Assembly: GCA_914767715.1 (NCBI GenBank)
Contig: OU612069.1
Coordinates: 26,283,387-26,347,386 of the forward strand
From: Membranipora membranacea
Taxonomy: Eukaryota > Bryozoa > Gymnolaemata > Cheilostomatida > Membraniporidae
DNA: 64,000 bases
Direction of reading: 5' to 3'
Shown: one piece after another, positions 45,571-56,600 of the stretch
Layout: each line of letters begins with the position of its first letter
Position numbering within the stretch: the stretch's first letter is position 1
Made by a program: the position numbers and the translations under genes
The notes under the pieces: generated by a model
What the model saw: only the letters and a program-made list of their open reading frames with translations
Database searches by the model: none
What the model was told of the DNA's origin: nothing

Positions 45571-47340
45571 GTGTAGGGCATATCATTGCATTCGAATTGT
45601 CCGACCATGTCAGGCTATTTTATCTACCATTAATTACTATTGGGTTAAGGATGCCCAACATGATTATTTAAGAGGATTTAAGACATGATTTTTTTGTGGG
45701 TCATATAAAATGACTCCTCATTTTTGAGTGACACTTAGTTGGGGCCAAAAACACACAGATGACACTTAAAAGCTCAGATTTGTATCTATATATTTGGTAA
45801 TATTCCTCATCAGTCATGTAATAAATGGTAACTCTTTAGTTTAGGCAAAGAGTCAGTTAGCCACTCGAATACTGTTTAATTAGTATCAAGATTTTTGAGT
45901 GACCATTCTTGTATCTATGAATATATATGATGCACACATATTTACACACACACATGTGATGTGACTTACTTGTCTTATACTACTTTAACTTTACTCCTAC
46001 TACTACTACGACTGGAGAAGCCGATCCCTATGGCCTAACGATAGGCTTCTCCAGGCGTCACCAACACAGTATATGATACCTCACTGCAATACCAAGTACT
46101 AGTAGAACAACACTATGCTCAGCATGGCCAAACTATGGAACAGTCTCCCACCTGGTTCCAGACTTCTGGAGGCACCACCTGTGGTTGGCTGAGACTTAGC
46201 ATACTTGGGTGGAAGACTCTGTAGTCTGTTGATGACCCGGACCAGATAAGGAAAATAGCTATATTGCCTCTACCTTCTGGAAAGTAGTTGGTGACTGGTA
46301 GTAGCGCCACATACCGTAAGAAATGTTTTCAAATTTCTTTCCCTCTTCTCCATACTGAAAGCAAAGATTTGTTAACCAACGAGTTTTATGTAAGTGTTTG
46401 TTCTCAGCTGTCACAGAAGAGTTTAGTTTGCTATGCAAGTTAGAGAGTAGATTCATGGAGAGTCGGTTGAGCAATTTTAGTATTGCTGCCTGGATAATGA
46501 GGGAAAACCATGTGCTGTATGAATGTTAGTGTGAGTTTTGCCGCCACAGCAAGGAGCTAGCCTGGGTATGCTGTCTGATGTGGTTTGAGCGTACAGCATG
46601 CGCCCCTCCTGTCAGGGCTAGCAATTGCTATGTGCGTCCCCTACCTGACTTCACAAAAGCAGGCTAAATTGTTTATGTATTTATCCGCCTAAGCACCGCC
46701 CATAAAGGATCTTATCACGGAACCTGAAACATTTCCTGACTCCATGATTATCTCAATGGATGGACCAAACTCTCGAGATTGAATGGGCATCACATATTAC
46801 CTTGGAGTTGCCCAGCCTCACACAAATTGAAGGCAACTCCCATTTCCCATTATGGTGCAGAGCACTAACAAATTATGTACCGAGGAACCATATTTTACCT
46901 ATCTATAACTTTAGTGTTTTATTATCTAATTAGCCTTATTATCGATCCCTTGACAATAAATGAAATGGAAAGAAAAAAAAAGAAAAAGCATTGCTACAAA
47001 ATGAACTACACAAAAACAAGCAAGCAAGGAGTGGTGTGTTTTTGGTCCTCAGAGGAAGACTCTAAGATCAAGCTACAACAAATGGTATCCAGCTATCAGA
47101 TGATGGTTGACACATTGTAAAGACAAGAGGTGCTCAAGGTGCATTCACAGAGTGTATAACGGAAAAAAACTTTGCTTAGAAGAGCTAGCTGCTCTTGGAA
47201 CAGTGACACTCCTGACATATTATGGGCACAGGATATACATGTAATAAAACATAGTCTTGTGAATGACTGCTAAAAAAGCTAGTGTTTATATGATTTTGAT
47301 TTTGTCTCAGGATGACTGTCTAACATTCGAATGATCCTGG
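45571..47340. other. 3' flank of the minus-strand transporter gene; no further gene recognised
   Basis: A 9-bp-arm hairpin (ggagaagcc...ggcttctcc) lies at about 46013-46051. Minus-strand ORFs at 46119-46474 are open in two frames but I recognise no domain. The 3' UTR of the transporter must begin just below 47341. No single polyadenylation signal stands out. Confidence 0.3.
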
Positions 47341-50300
47341 TCAACTTTTACTCAGTCCTAATCCAACTTTCTTCTCCACTACGATCAGGACAATGATGCC
47401 TACCACTGTTGCTAACAGCCCAGCAATCATAAAGTATTCTATATAAGTAGCATATAAAGTAGTAGCAATGTTTATCAGGCTCCCAAATCCATCGAGGCAG
47501 TAGAATATTCCCATTGCTGTGGATTGCATTGATCGGGGTGAAGATAGAAGGGTCAGTTCATATCCTGAAAGGGAGATAGATACTGGGTGGTAAGTTTAGT
47601 GAGTAATTAAGCCCCTTCCACTCCCCTTATAATACACCCAAATCAGATCAATCAGGTCTACACTGATGGCCTACCAAGATTTCTAAAATCCATAGCTCGT
47701 GTAAAGGATTGTAAACTAAGTTTTTTCCTAGCCTAACACTTAGCAATTGATTCGCTCTTGCATCAGGTTTTGAGGAAACAATATGAGCATCCAAGTATTA
47801 ATTAAGTTTTCAAGTTCCAGGCTTCCTAAGTTTACTTGCTCAACTATGGACAATATAAGATGGTTCGATCCTTACCCGTTGTAAAAATCAAAGCATTACA
47901 AACACCAAGCATAATACTGAGGACTACCATAACCTCTGTACCAACATCTGAGAAAATAAAAATAAAACTTTAATCAATAGGCAGATAAAAAGACATTTTT
48001 AATGTTCCAGAAAGGCTAGTGGTGATGTCAAGTAGTGTAAAAAAGTGATGTTTCGCTAGGAAGATCGCAGAGCACTTTCCAGTATCCGCAAATGGATCAT
48101 GTTAGCTTCAACACTAATATTTACGCACTCTTGGAGAGACATTTGGTTGAACAGTAATAAATCTCAGTCCCTAGTAATTTAGGCTGACAAGCTGGAATGG
48201 AATGGATGGAATGGGATGTAGTGCGTAAACCGTGATTTTGGGACGATTTGATTGAAAGACAGCTAGGAATATTGGCACCCAGTTGTTTGCTATGCACTTA
48301 CGGTGTTTAGTTGCATAGCTGCAGATTAGAAATATCGCCACAGTGGTTGCCATGATAACTTGGCCAGCTGTGAGCCTGTGTAGAAATGTTATAGTGATGC
48401 CAAACCTGTAGCAGCATCTTATCATCAGATACAATGCTGGTATAGCTACAAGGGTGGCTGCCACTCCAGCCAGATACAATACTGTCTGCAAGAAAAGTTC
48501 AGGCAAAATATATAAACTAATTTGTCTTAAGCTTTTGAATTGTCAAACATCTCGCTCAAAAGGTGTCACGGCCTCGCAATGTATAACCAGTTTTTGGGCA
48601 ACCTTCAGAGTAGAATGGACTAAAGTTAACAGTTATGAAAAAATTACTAGCACTGATTGTAGATTGATCCATGGGATACTGCACAGTTCTAATCACCTCG
48701 TTTATATTGAGGTCATAAGATTCATGGAACTTCTCAAGTCTTGTCATATTTCTGTAACCGCTCTCATTGTGTGGGTAAGTGTTCTGTAAAATGTATAAAG
48801 AAATTAAATTGAATATTTTTGGGACTAGTCTCAATTGTGGGTAAGCGTTCTGTGAAATAAAAAGTGAAATTGAAAGATCTTTTTTTGACTGGTTTGAGAT
48901 GGATGCAGTTTGATTAATTTTGCCTGCATTTTTGCTGCTCTCCCTCCACTGGCCATCTGCACCCTCAATATTACTGCCTAGCCTATACATTTAGCCTCGT
49001 AATCTAGGGTGGAGCGGTGCCTAGTAATTAATAAACTGCAGTACGATTTGAACTCAGGACCTTGATCGCTTACATAATAGCGGTAGGTAATTTGTTCAAA
49101 CCGAGTAATCCCCTCTTCTTCGCATGCAAGAGCTGAAAGGCCTATGTGTCACAGCAACAGATCAATCTGAGCGAGTTCTAGTGTACTTCGGTTTTCATAC
49201 AACATACTAACCACAGGTAGTCTTGTTGCAAATGACACCGGTATCAGACAGAGGACAATAACAAAGAACATGCCCATATTTCTCCTCTCAGTCACAGCAT
49301 TGTCTGCATAGTCACCACCTTGGCTTACTTTAGCCACAGATAAGAAACTCTCATCATCTGCCCTCACTCTGGGAACAAGAAACATAAACAAAATATTACA
49401 CTTGAATCACCAGTCGCCTCAACTTTGCTCATGAAATTGGATTTAAGTTAAAGTTTAAGAATGAAGTTTTATCTAGCACAACGCTGGCAAATTAGAACAA
49501 ACTTGATCCAGGCATTTATTTATTACCAAAATTTGTACTGACCCATTTTTTTGTGAAGGTACAGAGCTACATACCTTTGCCTTGAGAATGCTTGTCTCCA
49601 TATGCCAACTGTATCTACTATGACAGCAGTGTCAGGTCGGTGCTCACGTACCCATCGACAGCATATCACTGAAAATTGGAGAGCAAGTATCCATCAATTG
49701 CCAAAAACATCGACGCCCAACACTGTTTTAGTTACTAGTATGAAAATTATGTGAACTTAATTGGCTATTCACATGGTCAATTAAAATCAGGGGATCTAAC
49801 ACACACGTCATCCCAGGTCGAGGGCGCAAAGATAATGGAGAGGCTGTGAATACTGTGCAAGATCACTCACTATTTTAGACCGGTTGGAGGACACCAAGAG
49901 GCCAACCGTACCCCAGTAGACAATAGTCAATAGGTACGATACAAAAGGACGACCTGCAATGTGCGCTCTGTGATTGAGGCCGCGTCTCTAATCAACTTTG
50001 CGACCACCTACGCCTGAATGGATCAACTTACCAACAAATATTGATGTTAGAGCCAGTGTTATCAGTACAGAAGCGAAGACGCACCATCCTAGGAGGGCAT
50101 ACTTAAATAGATTCTGATTATCTGCTGCTGTGGTGAGATGTGATTGAGTTCTCATGAATATGACGGAAGCCACAGAAGACATCAATTCTCCCATCTTCCA
50201 ACACCAATAGTAAGCTGCGTAAAACTTTCTGAGACCATCACGACTTGAAATCTATAATTGAAGAGGTTGCAATTGAGATTCATCAGAGGTTAAATATGAT

Positions 50301-52913
50301 ATCGGTATTAAAACGTTTTTATGTTCCCAACTGCAAGATACTCAAATGCGTATTGACCTGTAACTGTTGAGTACTTAGACAACAGGAGCGAAGGCAGTTT
50401 GTGTTTTCAAACTATGAATTGTGAGCCAATCCTAACACGGACATAAGCTTTTCCTCTCAAGCGGAGGCAAACATCTCCTAATTACAGATTCAGTGATATT
50501 GTAGGTATTAATTCATATGTGTCAAACGCAAGAAAGTTTGCCAAAGCGGTAGAGTAGTGAGCTATTTCTTGTGAATGCCCTTTGACATTGTCAAATATTA
50601 TTGAGTAGCGAAGAAGAATTCACCCACCTGATCACCTCCTAAAACAGGTAGTACTGTCTCAAACACCGACTCATTCAGTGAGATCACAAACACCACAGTC
50701 AAGTATATCACTGCGATAAGTTTGACATCGCTTGTATTTCCTGCCGCATAGATCGGTTCTAGTTTGCAGTCAATATCGATTGATTTGTTATTCACTACTA
50801 TGATTGTGTCATCAGGGTTGGAGCTGTTTGTGGAGTTGTCCAGAGCGCACACAATGTTGTTTGAGACTTCAGAAAGAAGGATGGCCAAATAGAGAAAACT
50901 GAAAACAAAACAAGAGACGAAAGTATGAGTAGCCTTAAATGTAAGTATATAGCTCTTTTGGTTCAGTCGAAAAATCTTTGCATGAGAGACAACTTCAAAT
51001 TATTAAAGAATACTGAAATAGTTCAGAATTCCTTATACCAAAGTAGTCCATAGTTGGTCATGGCCATTACATTCAAAGCTCTTCTTGGTAAGCTATTTAT
51101 TTGTGTCAGTTATCCCCTTCATTTCCAAGTATTTTTTACATGAGGAGTTTTAGGTTAACTGTAGTGTACAATCCCTACGAATTGCAACTTCTTCATTTTA
51201 TCTATCGCTTAAAAAGGATGACAGGAATTTTTCCGAGGAGGCCAATAAATGTTGTCATCTATGCTAATGTACGCAATGTCCCCTGACAATGCAGACATGT
51301 TTACAATGTACTCCATGCGCTACTATTATAGCTCTGAGGCATAGGTGACCTATAGTCATAATCTGGAGGCATTCGAGAAGTTCCATGACCGCAATGTCAT
51401 AAGAATACCATCAACCTGGGCGTGGATGGGCAATAACTATTTCCATCAATGTTATTACTCAAAATTGCTTCGAATTTCACTGTATAAATGTTTGTCTGTC
51501 TGTTAAATGCTTTGGTCTGTGGCAGTGTTCAATTACCGCTGCCAGTGCAAAGTTGTTACAGCTGAATCAATTAAGACAGCCCTGTAGATAGAGACTGTGC
51601 AACACCTACATCATTGCCTGAAACTCCAAGACTGTAAAAACCTGCTGCTAATAAAATGCAGTACAATACAAAAATATGGACTCACCATGCACCCATAACA
51701 GCGCCATTGAGAATGAGGATTCTTGTCTTTCTAAAGAAAGCATCTGTAATGATACCGAAAATCCAGCTAGTTGTGTTGTTCATGATATCAGATACCATTG
51801 GAATTAGTCCTAGCAAACTACAAGAATATGCAGTTGGTTAAATGTTGGTTAAAATGCTGTTGTTGAAAGTTGGTTAAAATCACAAGGTTCAGTCACGCAC
51901 CGCATCCTGACAAATTAGTGGTGACATAGGGGGTGCCTTAAGGGCAAGGCGGCAATGCCAGTGCAAATTTTCTTCTAGTTTGTAGGTAGATCAGAGCACA
52001 CCTGGGGGTTTAAAATACCTCAGTATTCAGTGGACTACAGTGGGATTCAAACCAACAACTTTTACCACTTGTGCACTGATGCCAGCATCCTAACCAACTG
52101 AGCTTCCCCCCCCCCCCTTCTACACCTACACTTTCTTCCGAACATTGCTAAAAATGGTATGCAACGAAAATTATTCATCATAGCACAGACAAGCACAAAA
52201 AATTTCTCCAAGGAAGGAGATCTAGCATCACAGTTATCACTGACTAGTCAGTCATAATGGACTAGATGGAAATTTTTTTGCAATTTAATTATGGCAGAAT
52301 GGGAAACTTCACTTAAAGAGCCTGCCCTCTAATGCGTTTGAGGTCTTGTGATCCAATCTCGCTCCCAATCCCCCCCCCCTAGTCTACCAACTACTTGGCT
52401 CAATTGACGCCCGGGTGTGCTCTGACCTGCCTGCAAACTGAGAGCAACTTGGCGCTGAATATGGCGGCCGCACCCTTAAGGCACTGTTATTTCATGGTCT
52501 TCGTTCACAGACAGAATTACAATTTTAACCCTAACACCTTCAACCCCTTAAGGGGTTTAGCTGGTGAAATAACAAAACAATGCTCTTGACAGTTCTCAAT
52601 TTACACTGACATTTTTTCCTATGCTTCACAGATTGATAAACACTTACCCTGATTGGTCAAGATCGTCATTGAGCCGAAACATCTGAGGTATCCAGATTAT
52701 CATAGATCTTGTAGCAGTATTTCTGAAGAGCTCACATAAGAGTATGCCAGCAATAGCTAGTCTCTGAGTCTTCTCTGGTGTGAAATCTCCACCAGTTGTT
52801 GAGGCCGTGCTCATCCTGTCATAATTTTTATTGCTCCTGGATGGTTTCAGCTTGAAATGTGTTGATCTTGTCGCACTATCACCTGATGCCTGACCAGATT
52901 TAGCATTGCCCAT
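47341..52913 (-). CDS. POT/SLC15-like (proton-coupled oligopeptide) transporter, copy A
   Basis: Ten minus-strand exons give one open frame of about 568 aa: 52913-52648, 51817-51686, 50898-50628, 50251-50032, 49668-49575, 49368-49212, 48783-48697, 48485-48302, 47947-47876, 47564-47341 (TGA). The N-terminus MGNAKSGQ fits N-myristoylation. TM1 has ILLCELFRNTATRSMIIWIP; a hydrophilic loop with two Cys and several N-x-S/T sites follows exon 2. LGGDQ and LRKFYAAYYWCWKMGEL correspond to the 'GxDQF...FxxxYxxxNxG' signature of the POT family, and YELTLLSSPRSMQSTAMGIF to the late 'EFxxSQAPRSMxxxxMxxF' segment. The family imports peptides (or histidine, nitrate) with protons. The ExxER coupling motif is reduced here. 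Copy B has an extra 45 residues at the exon 8/9 junction that I could not find in A, so A may miss a small exon. Confidence 0.75.
51933..52484. mobile_element. 552-bp MITE/SINE composite in intron 1 of copy A
   Basis: Imperfect terminal inverted repeats of about 75 bp start 'gtgccttaaggg' at both ends and share 'agtttg(t/c)aggyaggtcagagc' and 'acacc(t/c)gggsg'. Inside, the minus strand holds two tRNA-like units. The better one has agctcagttggttagg (A box) and ggtttgaatcc (B box) at about 52035-52110. The other has gagccaagtagttggtagac at about 52385-52410. C8-C9 tracts separate them. It probably arose from tRNA-SINE sequence; mobilisation as a MITE is inference. Confidence 0.6.
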
Positions 52914-53636
52914 AGCTGAATCGGTGTGTTAATACTCGCCAACGTTACTATCTTCTCTAGTTGTGACCATGGTTGTATGTGGGCTTATCATTAGCAATAA
53001 TTACGGTTGTGATAACTTACTTTGAACAATTGACTCTGATAGTTTATCTTTCCCTGCTCATGCTTGTATTTGTATACCATTGTCAAAGGTACGGCGTGTA
53101 AAATTTCATGGTTTAAAGCTTGAAACCACATCACCCCACAACCCAATGATATTTAAACTTGAATGTTTATTTCCCTCTTCATCACTGAAAAATCGTAACT
53201 CTGAGATGCAAAATCATTTGGTCTGGTTTGTATGGTTTTCCTTTGTTCGTCGACAGCCTAAATTTTACTATGACCCTAGAACAGCTGAGAGTAAAAAAAA
53301 TTCAGATAATGACCAAGTTGATTGTTGTTTGATGTCGAATTATGCAATCAATAATCCTTCAATCACTAACTGGCAAACTTTGAATGACACATCTTTATCA
53401 AATATAAGGAGATCAACATCAGCACGAGTTACAATAATGACTAATTGTGTTCAGCTGAGATAAGCTTATCTCAATATACAATATCTCATATGGTGTGGAT
53501 TATTTCAATGCTACATTGTGGCTGTATCTAGCTGTTTTGACTGTATGGGTGTTTGTGTCATCGAGCAAGGTAGACATTTGTCTTATTTGTTCAAAGGGCT
53601 AGCCAAAAATAGCAGCAACAAAAGAGCTATCTGAAC
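52914..53636. promoter_or_regulatory. Shared intergenic region between divergent transporter genes
   Basis: The two start codons (52913 minus, 53637 plus) are 723 bp apart, so both promoters and 5' UTRs must lie here unless further upstream exons exist. I see no convincing TATA box, CpG island or conserved palindrome. A 127-codon plus ORF (53080-53463) sits inside, without a recognisable domain. Confidence 0.45.
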
Positions 53637-56600
53637 ATGGGAACGAGAACGTCTAGCACCACAGCAGAGGAGCACAACTCTGTCAACAATAGTGCAGAGG
53701 TAAAGCCTCTATTGAATGTGTCACTGTCGGAAAGCATCAAGAGACACAGAGGAGTTCTGAACTTCAAATCCGCGCTGGGTGACTTCAACTCAAAGCAGAA
53801 CCAGAAACTAGCTGTATGGGGACTGGTGCTCTGTGATTTCTTCAGGTGTATGGCAATCAGAACACTCGCTACATGGATACCGTCTATAATAGTGCTGTAT
53901 GATCCTATATTCGCTCAGCCTGGAGTTCCAAAGCCTGATATGGTAACAAAAAGGTAAGTCGGCCTCCCCTGGAAGGCAGAAATTGAAAGCCGGAAAATTT
54001 TCCTGACAGTAGAGTTGTAGAAACGATGTTTTCTTGTTTTGTCCATTTTTTCCGGCTCAGATTGGTTTCATGACCAGTGCATATTATACATTGAATAAGA
54101 ATTGTTGGCCTTTGTGAGAGGTTTCACAATGACGATCAACTCAAGTGCTTTTTATGGATACGATCCATGGTATTTACATTGCAGTATTTCGAAGCAACTC
54201 TCTTTACTTGTTTCTTAACACCGTTTCGAAGGGTAACCCTGTAAAGTTTTGTCCAAAGCGCCAGGATCCAATATAAACTAAATTTTATTTCGAAAAAAAG
54301 ACAAACTATTTTACTTGCTTCTCTTTTTGAAGGTTACAATCGGTGCACATTGCCTCCCTTGTAATCATCAACTTGGGCGCTGTTATTAGTGGTCTAGTTT
54401 CTGATGCCTGGATCAGAAAAACAAGAATGCTTCTGTGTGGGACGGTACTCATATGGATTGGGTATGTAATATGTTATAATGGGATTCACTGGCTATTTTG
54501 GACTAGAAGCTTCTTCAGGGAAAACAATTGGTAGCAATAATCCACTAGCCAAACTGTGTGCCTTGTTACGGAGCGAATTCCAAGCCCGTGATTATTACAA
54601 GGTTAATCATTAACTCAAATTGGCACCATCCCTAAAGCCCCTGTCTCATCTGATCCTGCTATTGGCACCATTGGTCACAAACGACAACTCAATCTGATTT
54701 GCTTGCTATCATATGTGTATCAATGGGCTTTCCAATCCATGTATTTGGTGATTTCATATTATCGGATAGGTTTGGATACATATCTGGAGTGATTTTTGAG
54801 CTGCCACGCAACTTAAACTGTACAATAATACCTCACAACTACTCACAGAGAGTATATATGGCTCCTGACTGCTCTTTTACACCTCTAAGATCTATGGGCT
54901 ATCTGCACTTAGACGGGATGGCTCTTGTGTACCTTGTTGTTGTGTGTCTCATATCGGGAGCTCAGTCTACTCTTGACACGCTCATCCCAGCATTGGCAGG
55001 AGATCAGGTTTGTGATGCTGGTACAAACAGCTTATTCCTCATCTCTAGGAATCTCATTGGTAACCTTATTGATGTCAATGCGATGTAAAACTGGTCTCCC
55101 GTTCTCATGTTTGCATACTGAACTGTAACTACCAAGTTGTAGTAAAGTCTCTGAAACTAAGCTGAACCGAGTTGAATGTTTGAGATAACCATAAAACTAC
55201 TGTGTATCCTAATCATTGGATCATGGAAATATTTGTTATTTTTAAACCTTCAAACACAAGAAAACTCTTCCTATGCTTTTTGCTGTCAGATGACTAGTAG
55301 AGATGAAGTGAGGAAACTCTACGCTTGGTATTACTGGTTCTGGAAGCTCGGAGACACAGTGTCTGTAGTGTTCTGTGCAGGGATCACGTACAATTATGGC
55401 TTAACTAAAACTGACCCGAATCAGCAACTTGACCTCTTCAAACGGAAATTCAGCCACATGGCTGTAAGCTTTGCCATATTTGTTGATGTCAGTGCTACTC
55501 TGAGCACCTTGATCCTGATACTTGGTGGGTGATATTTTCGCTCTTGATTCAAAATACTAAGTCCATCTCTTGATCTAGAAGTTGCTTTAAATCCCCAAAA
55601 TTGTGACCTTGACAGTCAGCCACATACCTGACATAATACTTAGCAATAGCTTTGGATAACATTACAGATCCCATAGGTTGCAGTTACATTTTAGAAGTGT
55701 TTATATTTTAGTGATCTGTATGAAAAAGATTCGAGAGTACCGACCGGATATAAGTGTGATTGTGGACAGTGCAGGAATATGGAAGCAGGCATGGAAAAGG
55801 AGAAAGTGAGTACAAACGGAAAATATTTGCATGTGATAACATTATGTGTGAACTTACGCTTGACAGTTTGTACATGATGAAATACATGTGGGTTATCAAT
55901 TTGACAGACAATTAAAGAGACCATTAAATTAAAAATCTACCATTGACCTTTGTTACATTGCATTCAAATAGGAACGATGGTAGCTTTTATGGATTTAAAT
56001 TTGGTCCATTAAAATGTCTCTGCAATTAATTGTCTGTTTAATTAACTGACAGCATAAATGCAGCGTTAGGCATCTACCAACCTAGCGTGTCTTGACAAGC
56101 TTTTTTTGTGGGGGGGGGGGGTTGAACAAAGTGAGAGGAGTTGACAAGCTTTGTTCCTCCACCCCCTCCAACCCACCGAACAAAGCTAGTCAACACAGGC
56201 TAATACTTACCAGGCTGGATGTAGCTGCAGGACCACCGTATGTTGGGACATAACTAACAGCATATTGTATCATTTCAACAGGTACAGAAAAGAGGATGAA
56301 GGTTTTCTGTCAACAGCCCTCTTCCGAAATGGAGGGGACTATCCTGAGAATTCAGTAAACGAGCGCGCCAACCTAGGAAAGTTTTTGTGTGTACTCATTT
56401 GCCTTATGCCGACGTCTTACTCAATAAACTTGCCTGCTACTATGAATGTAAGTCTCCAGCTAGTTTGCGTGCGCTCAATCAATCTATTTACCTTCAACCC
56501 AAACAAATCATTTTAAATCTCGATTTTTTTAAAACAAAGCTGTTAAGTTTGTGACAATAAAGTTTGACTTGGTTTGTATTTGCTTCACAAGGAGAATTTT

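Noticed and set aside
53080-53463. Small gene between the two transporters
   Set aside because: 127 open codons but no domain, no splice signals and an unremarkable composition, and it occupies the expected promoter region.
54462-54770. Missing splice acceptor for exon 3 of transporter copy B
   Set aside because: The open frame starts near 54654 with no AG close by, which looked like a defect. The acceptor tcggatag at 54768-54769 restores the phase and aligns exon 3 (FGYISGVIFELPRN) with copy A, so the upstream open stretch is intron.
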